64,000 nt of DNA. It comes from Candidatus Dependentiae bacterium. Its GTDB lineage: Bacteria; Babelota; Babeliae; Babelales; JACPOV01. The DNA lies in contig JACPOV010000008.1 in the NCBI GenBank assembly GCA_016191325.1, forward strand, positions 974,351 to 1,038,350, written 5' to 3'. The notes under the pieces are model-generated. The model did no database searches, was not told the DNA's origin, and saw only the letters and a list, made by a program, of their open reading frames with translations. The position numbers and the translations under genes were made by a program. This document shows, piece after piece, positions 25,859 to 35,352 of the stretch; the stretch's first letter is position 1; the number at the start of each line of letters is the position of its first letter.

Positions 25859-27225
25859 TGAGCTATCCATAAATTAGAAAGTGCTTGCTGATTATATTCA
25901 CTTTTATTAAAAAGCTTATATAAAACAAGTATGCCAAATGATGCAAAAATAGTCAGCATCGGTTCGATAAGAAGCCGGTATCGCGCGCATCCATCGTGGC
26001 CTGTAACAAAAATAAAATAGCCGCAAAACGCCAGGAAAAATAACGCCAACCAGTACGCCCTTCTTTTTACAAGTACCGTAAGCCCGGCAATAATTAAAGC
26101 ATAGCGAATAAAATTAAAAATAAACTCGGCCCATCCTATAACGATAACTATTCCATTCGTGGCGCCTCGAGCAATATAATTATTTAACTTTTCTATACCA
26201 GAGCCGTTGGCCGAAGATAATGAAGTGGGCGTACCCTTCAATTGCGGATTGAGGAGCAATTTTAACTGCGAAGTAAATAATCCACCAACTGTTTTGAGCA
26301 TGCTCTCGCCCCAAAGCCGCATAACAAGAAACGGCTTTTTTCTCAGAAAATTAAAAAATTCTTGTTGCGCAGCTGCCCATCTTTTCGGGCTTGTTCGTTT
26401 ATAGTGGCCGAACGTTGCATCAATTTCTTGATATGCCTGTTCGATCGTTATGCTTTGATCAGCACTTTTAAGCTTTGCTAAAAAATAGTAATAGATATTT
26501 TCTTGCATTGTCGGCGCAATTTGCGCAACGCCATACGTATAATAGTTATACGCAAGCAAAAGCGCCATCGGGATCCAAATATAAAAATTGATCATCCCAA
26601 AATATGAACGGTTTACCCGCGCTTGGGTAGGCAAAAATTTTAGCAACACCATAAAAATCGGTATAAAAAAAAGTGGCGTAGGCTTAATGATCAAACATAG
26701 GCCGAACGCACTGCTTGAGATCACCAACGATCGATATGATCCATTTACTAGAAATGAGATCAAGCGCTCAAAAAAAAGTATGAGTAAAAAAGTAGCTATC
26801 GTTTCGGTTAAAATAAATTGTGCAAGAACTAAAAATCCGATATTTATGCACCCTAAAAAAAACGCAATTCGGCCCGCAAACGCACCAAAAAGCTGCGCAG
26901 ATGCGGACCAAATTAAAAAACAAATTCCCAGCGTTAAAAGAACCTGTAATAAAATTATGAGTTGATAATGCGCACCGAAAATCGCATAAATCGCTCCCAT
27001 AATAAGCGGATAACCAATAACTTGAACTGGTATATCCGTGCGACCCGGATCTTTTAACTGATAATTCTGCGCAAAATTTATCGCAATACGTTCATAACCG
27101 TATGAATCTAGATCAAAATGCTGATCTTTTTGCGGCGCTGCAAGCCAAAGAATGCTTGAAAGAAAAATAACAGTCGCCGCTCCTACTAGTGCAATTATTT
27201 TATCCGCAGAAAGTACTCCGTTCAT
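25855..27225 (-). CDS. GT-C fold membrane glycosyltransferase
   Basis: 456 aa with about ten or more hydrophobic segments. An acidic first periplasmic loop (FDLDSYGYERIA, about residues 37-48) and the following GYPLIMGAIYAIFG match the layout of ArnT/PMT-type GT-C enzymes, which use polyprenyl-phosphate sugars on the periplasmic side. The C-terminal HDGCARYRLLIEPML is also typical. Coupled by ATGA overlaps to both neighbours. With a DPM-like gene downstream, it probably uses the polyprenyl-phosphate-mannose made there; the acceptor (protein, lipid or glycan) is unknown. Confidence 0.8.
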   Translation of the reverse strand: MNGVLSADKIIALVGAATVIFLSSILWLAAPQKDQHFDLDSYGYERIAINFAQNYQLKDPGRTDIPVQVIGYPLIMGAIYAIFGAHYQLIILLQVLLTLGICFLIWSASAQLFGAFAGRIAFFLGCINIGFLVLAQFILTETIATFLLILFFERLISFLVNGSYRSLVISSSAFGLCLIIKPTPLFFIPIFMVLLKFLPTQARVNRSYFGMINFYIWIPMALLLAYNYYTYGVAQIAPTMQENIYYYFLAKLKSADQSITIEQAYQEIDATFGHYKRTSPKRWAAAQQEFFNFLRKKPFLVMRLWGESMLKTVGGLFTSQLKLLLNPQLKGTPTSLSSANGSGIEKLNNYIARGATNGIVIVIGWAEFIFNFIRYALIIAGLTVLVKRRAYWLALFFLAFCGYFIFVTGHDGCARYRLLIEPMLTIFASFGILVLYKLFNKSEYNQQALSNLWIAQ

Positions 27226-29411
27226 CTGAGCTCTTTAGTTCCGCCACCTGCACACGCTAGTTGATCAATTACGAGCGTAATATGCGCAACGTTATAAAGC
27301 CGCTCAAGAGAGATCGGTGCATTAAATATTGGCTCTTTAAGCGCACCAAAGAATTGATTAATTAATTCTTCATGCCCTTTATCGGGAGAATTGGTCGTTT
27401 CATTAAATGAACGTGGCAATCCGTACCCAACAAGCGTTTTATAATCATCCATCACAATAGATTTTGAATCATAAAAGAGTTCCATACGCTCTTTACCAAG
27501 GCCACTATGCCCGAGCGCTGTATACATGAGCGTACAAACAGATCCATCAGCAAAACCGATTTGTGATGAAAAGTTATCGGTCGGAAAGAGATCGTCATTT
27601 GATGGCTTAATCGATTCAACAGAAACAGATACTGGCTGCGAATCGGTCAGATAACAAAAGAGATCAAAGATGTGGCACGCTTCGCCAATAATTCTTCCTG
27701 CACCAACTTCGGTTTGCACCCAATGATCTTTTGGGATAAATCCTGCATTCATACGATAGTGAATTAGTAATGGTGAAGTACGCTGTTTTATTGTGCGTTT
27801 AATTTTCTGCACAAACGGCGCAAATGAACGATTATAGTCCACCGTAAACGGCGCTGCACTATTTTTTTTCAGAAAATCGTATAAACGGTCAAGTTGATCA
27901 AAATCGGTAACCATCGGTTTTTCTAAAAATACCGCTTTGCCTCGCTCGAGCGCCGAAAGCGCTTGATCGCAATGATATTTGTGTGGCGACGCAATCACCA
28001 CAGCATCAACCGCATCTTGCTCAAAAAGGGAACAATCTTTGGTGAACGGTCCGCACTTTGCATCATAAATTTTCGATGTGGTTATTCCGTTTGCAGTATT
28101 GGGATCAACGACCGCGTTAATATTTACATTTTTAATGCGCGCAATAAGAGGCATTAATTTTATTTTTGCAAAGCCTCCAGCGCCAATTACACCCACACGA
28201 ATATTATCTTTTATTGCGGGAATAAATTTAATTTCTCTCGTTTCTTGGGCACTATTTTCTTTTTCTTGATAAGCAATTTGCGAAATCAGATCTTGATCTG
28301 AATGATTAAAATCTATCACAACGCCAAGCGCTTTTTTCTCGCGTAAAAGAGCGTATCCTTTTTGCGCATCATCAACGGCAAGCGATGCGCTAATAAGCGG
28401 ATCGATCTGTAAGCTACCTTGCTCGATGAGCGATACGAATGCTTGCATGTTTCGATTTTCAGTCCAACGAACATAGGCGTATGGATAATCGACGCCATCT
28501 TTTTCATATGATGCATCGTATCTTCCAGGGCCATATGAACAAGAAATCAGAAAATCGATCTCTTTTTGATAAAGTGGTGCACGTTCAAGCGCAAGCCCAA
28601 CATCACCAACAACAATTACTTTTCCTTTTTTGCGCGTTATTTCCATCGCTTGCTGAACAAGCGCATTACTACTGCTCGCCGCAGCAATAATCGTGCTATC
28701 AACTCCTTGGTGAGCCGTCAGAGCATTCAATTCGGTTTGTAGCGATTGCTCAGCGCTATTAAATACATAATCTGCACCAAGTTTTTTTGCTAAATCTAAG
28801 CGATCCGGCATTAAATCTACACCAATAACAGTACATCCAGAGTTTTTGAGCAATTGAACTGTTAGTTGTCCTAAAAGGCCAAGCCCAATAACTGCGACAA
28901 CATCACCAAGTTGAGGCTGCGCACGGCGAACACCTTGCAATGCAATTGCACCAAGCGTTGTATAACTTGCTTGCTTAAGAAATGATTTATCAGAAACTTT
29001 TACTACTAAATTTTCTGGCACGCAGACAACATCAGCATGGTTTGCAAGGCCAGCTCCTGCGCATGCCACGTAATCTCCTGAACGGAATTTCGTAATTTTT
29101 TTTCCAACCGCTATCACCGTTCCTGAACACGAATAGCCGAGTGCTTGTAAATTACCAGCAAACCGCTCACGAATCAGGGCTTTCGTTCCTTGCACGCCAT
29201 TAGTTGCGATCGATTGCAGAACTTTTGCAACTTTCATAGGAATATTTGAAAGAAGCATGTTTTGAGGAGATGCATTTGCTATTGTTGCATTCTCAGTGCC
29301 GGGGCTTATGCATGAATAATGCACTTGAATCATAATCAGGTGATCATCTAAAACCGGTTCGCATACTTCTTTGATTGTGATCAACCCTTTTTCTAAAAAT
29401 ACCTGTCTCAT
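27222..29411 (-). CDS. Two-domain oxidoreductase: zinc-alcohol-dehydrogenase-like plus Gfo/Idh/MocA
   Basis: 729 aa from the ATG at 29411 (GGAAAGGATGG upstream; ATGA overlap with the wecC stop). Residues about 1-350 are a medium-chain dehydrogenase with GLGLLGQLTVQLLKNSG as nucleotide fold and CSGTVIAVGK. Residues about 385-729 are a Gfo/Idh/MocA oxidoreductase with VGVIGAGGFAKIKLMPLI, VIASPHKYHCDQAL and EKPMV. Such fusions are known from bacterial surface-polysaccharide loci. A channelled two-step oxidation/reduction of a sugar nucleotide is a reasonable inference. The exact substrate is unknown. Confidence 0.85.
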   Translation of the reverse strand: MRQVFLEKGLITIKEVCEPVLDDHLIMIQVHYSCISPGTENATIANASPQNMLLSNIPMKVAKVLQSIATNGVQGTKALIRERFAGNLQALGYSCSGTVIAVGKKITKFRSGDYVACAGAGLANHADVVCVPENLVVKVSDKSFLKQASYTTLGAIALQGVRRAQPQLGDVVAVIGLGLLGQLTVQLLKNSGCTVIGVDLMPDRLDLAKKLGADYVFNSAEQSLQTELNALTAHQGVDSTIIAAASSSNALVQQAMEITRKKGKVIVVGDVGLALERAPLYQKEIDFLISCSYGPGRYDASYEKDGVDYPYAYVRWTENRNMQAFVSLIEQGSLQIDPLISASLAVDDAQKGYALLREKKALGVVIDFNHSDQDLISQIAYQEKENSAQETREIKFIPAIKDNIRVGVIGAGGFAKIKLMPLIARIKNVNINAVVDPNTANGITTSKIYDAKCGPFTKDCSLFEQDAVDAVVIASPHKYHCDQALSALERGKAVFLEKPMVTDFDQLDRLYDFLKKNSAAPFTVDYNRSFAPFVQKIKRTIKQRTSPLLIHYRMNAGFIPKDHWVQTEVGAGRIIGEACHIFDLFCYLTDSQPVSVSVESIKPSNDDLFPTDNFSSQIGFADGSVCTLMYTALGHSGLGKERMELFYDSKSIVMDDYKTLVGYGLPRSFNETTNSPDKGHEELINQFFGALKEPIFNAPISLERLYNVAHITLVIDQLACAGGGTKELR

Positions 29412-30715
29412 AGGCCATCCTTTCCGTACATGCGATAGAACGCGTTGCTTGCAGGCCAATACATTTGTTCCTGACCTTGCTCTTTGTGCGGTTCATAAAA
29501 TAACCCACACGTATCGAGCACGATTTTGGATGCGAGCGTTTCTTTATCGATCGATTTAAAAATTCGATGCTTTACTAAGCAAATTACTATATCAGCTTCT
29601 CCTAATCCCTGAGCAAGCGTTACCACTTGTGCATCAATCAATTTCGTAATTGCTGATGGAGAAATATGTGGCTCACAAATCATTAATTCTGATTGCTCTT
29701 TTGCAAGTTCTTGCGCTATATGAACCGCAGGCGATTCGCGCATATCATCAATATCCGGTTTATAAGAAAGCCCCAGAATCAATATTTTGCAAGATCGTTG
29801 ATGCATTGCTTTCCAGCGTGCGATTTCTCGCTTAACTTGATGAACAACCGCCTCAGGCTTTTGATCGTTAACTTCGCGCGCCATTTTTAAGAGCCCTGTA
29901 TGCTCAGGAAATGTTTCGATTAAGAACCACGGATCAACCGCAATGCAGTGGCCACCAACTCCGCACGATGGATTAAGAATCGAAACACGCGGATGTTTAT
30001 TTGCAAGTTCAATTACCTCAAATGGATTAAGGTTCATCGAATAGGCCATTCCAGCAACTTGATTTGCAAAAGCGATTTGCACATCGCGTGAGCTATTCTC
30101 TACTAATTTTACCATTTCTGCGGTCGCTGCATTAGTTAAATAAAGCGGCCCGACTACAAATTTTTTATAAAATTGTTTTGAAGTTTCGATCGATTCAGGA
30201 TTAATGCCGCCGATGATGCGCGCATTGGAAACGAGTTCTCTAAAAATATTTCCGGGCAAAACTCGTTCCGGGCAATGCGACACAAAAAAATCGACGCCCG
30301 CTTGCAAACCCGATTGTTGGCCAAGCAAACGAGCTAAACGATCTGTCGTTCCAACTGGAACGGTAGATTCTAAAATTACGGTATCGCCCTTTTTGAGCAC
30401 GGAAGCAATATTAGATCCCGCACTCCAAACATAATTTACGTCGGCAGTTTTATCTTCATGAAATGGAGTCGGCACTGCAATAACAAAACAATCAGCTTGT
30501 TCTATAGTAGTAGTCGCACGGAATAAACCGGTTTTTAGCGCAGCTGCCAATTTTTCAAAAATTTCTGGCTCTTCAATTACTGGATCTGCTTTATTAATTC
30601 TATCAACACGCTGCGCATCAATATCAAACCCGACAACCTGAAATCCAGCCTGCGCTGCAACTATAGACGTTGGCAATCCAATATAGCCAAGGCCCACAAC
30701 ACATATTTTTTTCAT
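29408..30715 (-). CDS. wecC: UDP-N-acetyl-D-mannosaminuronate dehydrogenase family protein (WecC-like)
   Basis: 435 aa from the ATG at 30715 with AGAGGA upstream; the longer in-frame reading overlaps wecB. Two Rossmann domains: CVVGLGYIGLPTSIVAAQ for NAD at the N-terminus, ESTVPVGTT, the catalytic Cys in PSCGVGGHCIAVDPWF, and the C-terminal ILGLSYKPDIDDMRESP. Oxidises UDP-sugars at C6; with wecB next door the likely substrate is UDP-ManNAc, giving UDP-ManNAcA. The wider family also includes UDP-Glc and UDP-GlcNAc dehydrogenases. Gap of 10 bases to wecB. Confidence 0.88.
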   Translation of the reverse strand: MKKICVVGLGYIGLPTSIVAAQAGFQVVGFDIDAQRVDRINKADPVIEEPEIFEKLAAALKTGLFRATTTIEQADCFVIAVPTPFHEDKTADVNYVWSAGSNIASVLKKGDTVILESTVPVGTTDRLARLLGQQSGLQAGVDFFVSHCPERVLPGNIFRELVSNARIIGGINPESIETSKQFYKKFVVGPLYLTNAATAEMVKLVENSSRDVQIAFANQVAGMAYSMNLNPFEVIELANKHPRVSILNPSCGVGGHCIAVDPWFLIETFPEHTGLLKMAREVNDQKPEAVVHQVKREIARWKAMHQRSCKILILGLSYKPDIDDMRESPAVHIAQELAKEQSELMICEPHISPSAITKLIDAQVVTLAQGLGEADIVICLVKHRIFKSIDKETLASKIVLDTCGLFYEPHKEQGQEQMYWPASNAFYRMYGKDGL

Positions 30716-30725
30716 TATCTTCCTC

Positions 30726-31898
30726 TTAAATCTGAGTATGCCCAAGTACCTGCATTGATTGATGCTTTCCACTCTGGGGAGCAAAGTTCTGGAAGGCTGC
30801 TACCATTTTTTCCGCTGCATGCCCGTCGCCATAAATAGTTTGCATGACCGATGAGCTTTGTGTTTGGGAAATCATTTTTTTTATGGCTGCAAAAACATTT
30901 TCGTGCTCAGTACCAACGAGCGTGGCAAGCCCGGCCCAAACCGCTTCCATTCTTTCAGTTTCTTCTCGTAGAATGAGAACTTTTTTGCCCAAACTTACCG
31001 CTTCTTCGCAAATGCCTCCCGAATCGGTCGCCACCCAATCTACATTTAATAAAAGATAAACTAAATTTTTGTACGAAAGGGGTTTACATAAATAAACGTT
31101 ATTTATATTCTCTATCCCCTCCTGCTCGATCGCTTTCAATACGTTCGGATTGGGGTGATAAGGATAGAAAAATAATATGTCGGGATTTTCGAGCGCTGCT
31201 TTTTTCATCGCACGCAAAATATTTGCGATGCCTCCATTAAACGATTCTCTGCGATGCGCTGTAACAAGTACCAATTGACGATAGTTAATATTTTTCTGTT
31301 GGACGCGCATTTTTAATTGCTCTTCAACTTCAATCTCGCCATTAATAATTTTTTCTTTAAGCATAAGCAGTGCATCGACAACGGTATTACCCGTATGAAT
31401 AACGGCACGGCGCTCAACTCGCTCAGCGAGTAAATTTCCCACCGCTAAAGAAGTAGGTGCAAAATGGAGCGCGCAAACTGTACTAATAATTCGTCTATTT
31501 AATTCTTCAGGATAGGGGGCATAAATCGTGGAAGTGCGCAATCCCGCCTCCACATGCGCCACAGGAATATGGCAATAGAAAGCTGCCAGCGAGGCGGCCA
31601 TCGCGGTCGTCGTATCGCCCATAACAACAACCCACGAAGGTTGGATTTTTTCAAACACAGGTTTTATTTTTTCCAGCGTTTCGGTCGTGATATGAAAAAG
31701 ATCCTGACCCGGCTTCATGATCGAGAGTTCAATATCTGGCTTCACCTGAAAAATATCAAAAACTTCTTGCAGCAAATCGGTGTGTTGATTTGTGGCGCAA
31801 AGAATGACCGGCATCAGCGCTTTTTTTAATTGAAAATAAAGAGGAATCATCTTGATTCCCTCCGGCCGAGTGCCGATAACCAACAGAATAGGATTCAT
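30726..31898 (-). CDS. wecB: UDP-N-acetylglucosamine 2-epimerase (non-hydrolysing)
   Basis: 390 aa GT-B-fold epimerase that interconverts UDP-GlcNAc and UDP-ManNAc. Motifs: GTRPEGIKMIPL at the N-terminus, VMGDTTTAMA, HVEAGLRT, PEELNRRI, and in the C-terminal half VTAHRRESF and TDSGGICEEA. First gene of the six-gene glycan run (wecB, wecC, two-domain oxidoreductase, GT-C, DPM-like, manC), all tightly packed or overlapping on the minus strand. A good promoter lies 40-65 bases upstream. Confidence 0.95.
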   Translation of the reverse strand: MNPILLVIGTRPEGIKMIPLYFQLKKALMPVILCATNQHTDLLQEVFDIFQVKPDIELSIMKPGQDLFHITTETLEKIKPVFEKIQPSWVVVMGDTTTAMAASLAAFYCHIPVAHVEAGLRTSTIYAPYPEELNRRIISTVCALHFAPTSLAVGNLLAERVERRAVIHTGNTVVDALLMLKEKIINGEIEVEEQLKMRVQQKNINYRQLVLVTAHRRESFNGGIANILRAMKKAALENPDILFFYPYHPNPNVLKAIEQEGIENINNVYLCKPLSYKNLVYLLLNVDWVATDSGGICEEAVSLGKKVLILREETERMEAVWAGLATLVGTEHENVFAAIKKMISQTQSSSVMQTIYGDGHAAEKMVAAFQNFAPQSGKHQSMQVLGHTQI

Positions 31899-31936
31899 AC
31901 TTTCTCTCTTAAAAAATCATTCCTTCATCGTTGATC

Positions 31937-31964
31937 AAGATAACAAATACAGATATGTTGGCAA
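31937..31964 (-). promoter_or_regulatory. Promoter of the wecB-to-manC glycan operon
   Basis: On the minus strand TTGCCA (31964-31959), a 16-base spacer and TATCTT (31942-31937) preceded by TGT, an extended -10. It lies 39 bases from the wecB ATG and could drive all six genes. Confidence 0.6.
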
Positions 31965-32121
31965 GTTTGATGCCTACCGGGTAAAACTATGCACCTCTTG
32001 CTTGATCATTTTTGGCAGAATATCCGAAAAGTACTTTTTTTGCCTTTGTAAACTCTGCACTTTTTTGCAAATTCGGGCTAAGCTTAAATAAAAAATTTCT
32101 TCTATTGCCAAAAAGGTACCT

Positions 32122-34755
32122 ATGTCAATCGTTGCAGCAAAAAAGGTTTTTAAAAAAGTCTTAAATAATGGGTTAACAATTTTGGTTCGCCCAAACCAGC
32201 TGATTCCAAAAGTATCTCTGCAAATGTGGTACAACGTTGGCTCGAAAGACGAGAAAACGGGTCAAAAAGGGATAGCGCATTTAATTGAACATATGATTTT
32301 CAAGGGAACCAAAAAGCTTTCAGAATCTGATATCAATTTAATCGTTAATAAACTTTCAGGATCTTGCAACGCATTCACATCGTACGATTACACCGGTTAT
32401 CTTTTTGATATGCCTTCGCAGCATTGGCATGAAGCGCTCCCGATTATGGAAGATTGCATGGTAAATTGTACCTTCCGCCAAGAGTTTTTAAATTCTGAAA
32501 TGAAAGCAGTTATCCAAGAACTGAAAATGTACAAAGATAATTATCCTTCAACGATTGTTGAAGCGCTGATTTCTGCCATTTTTTACGATCATCCGTATCA
32601 TTTTCCTATTATCGGCTTCAAACAAGATTTATGGAATATGAAGCGTGATGCGTTAGTTAATTTTTATAAAACACATTATGTAACTAATAACGCAACGCTC
32701 GTGGTTACCGGTGATGTTTCTGCGGACGATGTATTTGAACGTTCTGAGTCTATTTTTGGCGATTTAAAACCAAATCCAGATTATAAAAAAGAAGAGTTTT
32801 ATCACCATCTTGATTTAATGACGCAATCAATAACGCTTTATCGAGATGTGCAACAACCAATAGTGATGCTCGCCTTCGTTGTTCCCGGCGCAAAAGCACA
32901 ATTAGATTATCCACTTGATGTGCTCGCGTGGATTTTAGGATCTGGAAAAAGTTCTCGCCTTGCGCACAAACTTATCGATGATCTGCAATTAGTAACTGAG
33001 CTAGACACCTTCACTTATGATCTTTTTGATTATGGCGTGTTTTTTATTTACTTCCAGCCAAAAAAAGTGACAGATATCGATCTAATTACGCGTATCATTC
33101 ATGATGAAATTAGTTCGATCGTTACCCATGGTTTAAATACGCGAGAATTGCAGCGCGCAATCAAAAAAACTCATATGGAGTATTTAAGCGTGCTCGAATC
33201 GAATCAAAAACAGGCGTACGTGATTGGCCAATCGTATTTAGCGACGGGAAACGAACAATTCCTCTTTAATTATTTGGACTATCCAACAGAACAATTAAAT
33301 GAAGTTATAAAAAATATTGCGAGTAATTTTATTCGCCCTTCGCTCATGCATAAAGGCACAATTTTGCCGATTGTTGAGCAAGATAAAGATATGTGGCTGA
33401 TGGTGCAAAAAGAATCTGATGCAGAAGATGCACGCGTGCTTAAAGACGTTGTGCGCGATGTACCGGTTGAAGCCGGATCGCATGTGCATAATGTGCCTAT
33501 TGCGCCAACAAAATCGTTTAATTTCCCACGGCCAGAACGATTGCAACTTGCAAATGGCCTAACAGTGCTTTATTACCATAATCCAAATACGCCAACTATC
33601 GACGGATTATTAATGCTTAAAGCAAAAAGCTATTACGATCCAGCAGGAATGGAAGGCCTGTATGCATTCATGACCGGATTACTCGATGAAGGAACAAAAA
33701 CACATCCGGGTAGCGAATTTAGTGAAGCGGTGGAATCGTATGGAATGAGCTTAAGTTGCTCGCCAGGTTACATTGCGCTCAACATGCTCAGCGCAGATCT
33801 TGAGCAAGGACTCGGGTTTATTACAGAGATGATGTCTGAATCTTCATTTGATGAGGATGCAATAGAAAAAGTTCGTGAACAACTCGTTTCAGATGTGAAA
33901 GATTATTGGGATAGCCCTTCAGAGTTTACGGTGCAATTAGCACGCGAAGAAATATATAAGAATCATCCCTATAGCAAACGGTATATGGGCGATATTCCAA
34001 CGCTAGAGAAGATTAAAAAAGATGATCTCATTCGCGCATACAAACAATTTGCAACCCCAAACGAAGCAACGCTTGTGCTTGTTGGTGATCTAGAATCATA
34101 TAATATTAAAACGGTGCTTGAAAAAACGATCGCCAAATGGCAAGGTGCGCCTGCAAGTTCAATAGCTTTCCCTACGCTGCACAGCGTGAAGCCTCGTGAA
34201 ATTGTTTATCAAATCAATCGTGATCAAATTGTGCTGGGATTTGCGGGATTATCGGTCGCGCGCAGTAACCCAGATTTTGATAAGATTTTACTTTTTGATC
34301 AAATATTTACTGGCGGCGTACTTGGCTCGATGAGTTCGCGACTCTTCCAGTTGCGCGAACAATCGGGGCTCTTTTATACTATCGGCGGTTCATTATTGCA
34401 TCATGCTGATGAACAACCTGGCATGGTATTTGTCAAAACGATCGTTTCGCTCGATCGCGTTGACGAAGCGCAGCAAGCAATCCTGGAAACCATCGACCAT
34501 GCTACCGATCAAATTGAAGATAGCGAACTGGAACAAGCTCAAAACGGGCTTATTAATTCCATGGTTGATAATTTTGAATCGAATCGACAAATTGCAGCGA
34601 CATTTGCACTTCTTGAACGTTATAAATTGCCCGCCGATTATTTTGATAAACGGCCTGGCCAGTTATTAAGTGTTAACAAAGAAGATATTTGCACTGCGAC
34701 TCGAAAAGTATTGAGCAGCGAAAAATTAGTGCGCCTTAAAGTTGGAAGAATTTAA
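32122..34755 (+). CDS. M16 family zinc metallopeptidase, cytoplasmic-type, two M16 units
   Basis: 877 aa. The inverted zinc motif HLIEH is at 53-57 with the third ligand Glu133 in AVIQELKMYKDN, 76 residues on, exactly the M16 spacing. A second, inactive M16 half starts near residue 470 (RPERLQLANGLTVLYYHN), giving the usual clamshell. No signal peptide: the protein starts MSIVAAKKVFKKVLNNGL. Homologous to the exported M16 at 35353 over its whole length. AAAAAGG ribosome site. M16 enzymes degrade or process unfolded peptides. Confidence 0.93.
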   Translation: MSIVAAKKVFKKVLNNGLTILVRPNQLIPKVSLQMWYNVGSKDEKTGQKGIAHLIEHMIFKGTKKLSESDINLIVNKLSGSCNAFTSYDYTGYLFDMPSQHWHEALPIMEDCMVNCTFRQEFLNSEMKAVIQELKMYKDNYPSTIVEALISAIFYDHPYHFPIIGFKQDLWNMKRDALVNFYKTHYVTNNATLVVTGDVSADDVFERSESIFGDLKPNPDYKKEEFYHHLDLMTQSITLYRDVQQPIVMLAFVVPGAKAQLDYPLDVLAWILGSGKSSRLAHKLIDDLQLVTELDTFTYDLFDYGVFFIYFQPKKVTDIDLITRIIHDEISSIVTHGLNTRELQRAIKKTHMEYLSVLESNQKQAYVIGQSYLATGNEQFLFNYLDYPTEQLNEVIKNIASNFIRPSLMHKGTILPIVEQDKDMWLMVQKESDAEDARVLKDVVRDVPVEAGSHVHNVPIAPTKSFNFPRPERLQLANGLTVLYYHNPNTPTIDGLLMLKAKSYYDPAGMEGLYAFMTGLLDEGTKTHPGSEFSEAVESYGMSLSCSPGYIALNMLSADLEQGLGFITEMMSESSFDEDAIEKVREQLVSDVKDYWDSPSEFTVQLAREEIYKNHPYSKRYMGDIPTLEKIKKDDLIRAYKQFATPNEATLVLVGDLESYNIKTVLEKTIAKWQGAPASSIAFPTLHSVKPREIVYQINRDQIVLGFAGLSVARSNPDFDKILLFDQIFTGGVLGSMSSRLFQLREQSGLFYTIGGSLLHHADEQPGMVFVKTIVSLDRVDEAQQAILETIDHATDQIEDSELEQAQNGLINSMVDNFESNRQIAATFALLERYKLPADYFDKRPGQLLSVNKEDICTATRKVLSSEKLVRLKVGRI

Positions 34756-34759
34756 AAAC

Positions 34760-35296
34760 ATGCAAAAAATCATGAGAACTTTTTTTTCAATAGTATTTTG
34801 CACAGCATTTTTATCCACAACACACCTATATTCAGCAATGCTTGGAAATTTTTTACCTACGAAGATCTCTAAACAAGATCAAATTTATTTGAAGAATAAA
34901 ACAGATCGGTGGATTGTTTATCAGATAATTTCTGATTTCAACGTAGTAAAACAATTTGACCCGTTTACTTACTCACCTCTAGTAACTGAATGCTCTACCA
35001 TCATCCTAGAAGGTGCGCTTAAGTCAAAATCCTCCGTAACAGAACCTACATTCGATAGGCCTTTTTTTTGGACGCAAGAAACGGATGGCAAACATATAAT
35101 AATTCGCCCTTATTGGGGCGACAATACCTCAATAAACGCCAAATTAATGAGCTATAATTGTGAAACTCGAGAGTATACATGCGAGCATGAGATAACGCGT
35201 AACCTATATGAAAAAACCGGGACCTTTATCTTTTATCTTGCAAAAAATAACAGACTAAAATTTGTTACTGCAAAAGATAATCAATGGAACGATTGA
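34760..35296 (+). CDS. Small exported protein between the two M16 peptidases
   Basis: 178 aa from the ATG at 34760, five bases after the M16 stop; a second ATG at 34772 would also give a signal peptide. Signal peptide MQKIMRTFFSIVFCTAFL up to LYSA, then Met-Leu. The mature part is mixed alpha/beta with no family recognised; SKSSVTEPTFDRPFFWTQ and a TREYTCEHEITRN strand are notable. Its place between two M16 genes on one transcript suggests it is a partner or substrate of the exported M16 peptidase, which is inference only. Confidence 0.65.
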   Translation: MQKIMRTFFSIVFCTAFLSTTHLYSAMLGNFLPTKISKQDQIYLKNKTDRWIVYQIISDFNVVKQFDPFTYSPLVTECSTIILEGALKSKSSVTEPTFDRPFFWTQETDGKHIIIRPYWGDNTSINAKLMSYNCETREYTCEHEITRNLYEKTGTFIFYLAKNNRLKFVTAKDNQWND

Positions 35297-35352
35297 AAAA
35301 GGGCTTGTTATTTTAGAGTAAAAGAATAGTAAAGTATTAAAAGAAGAGTTTT

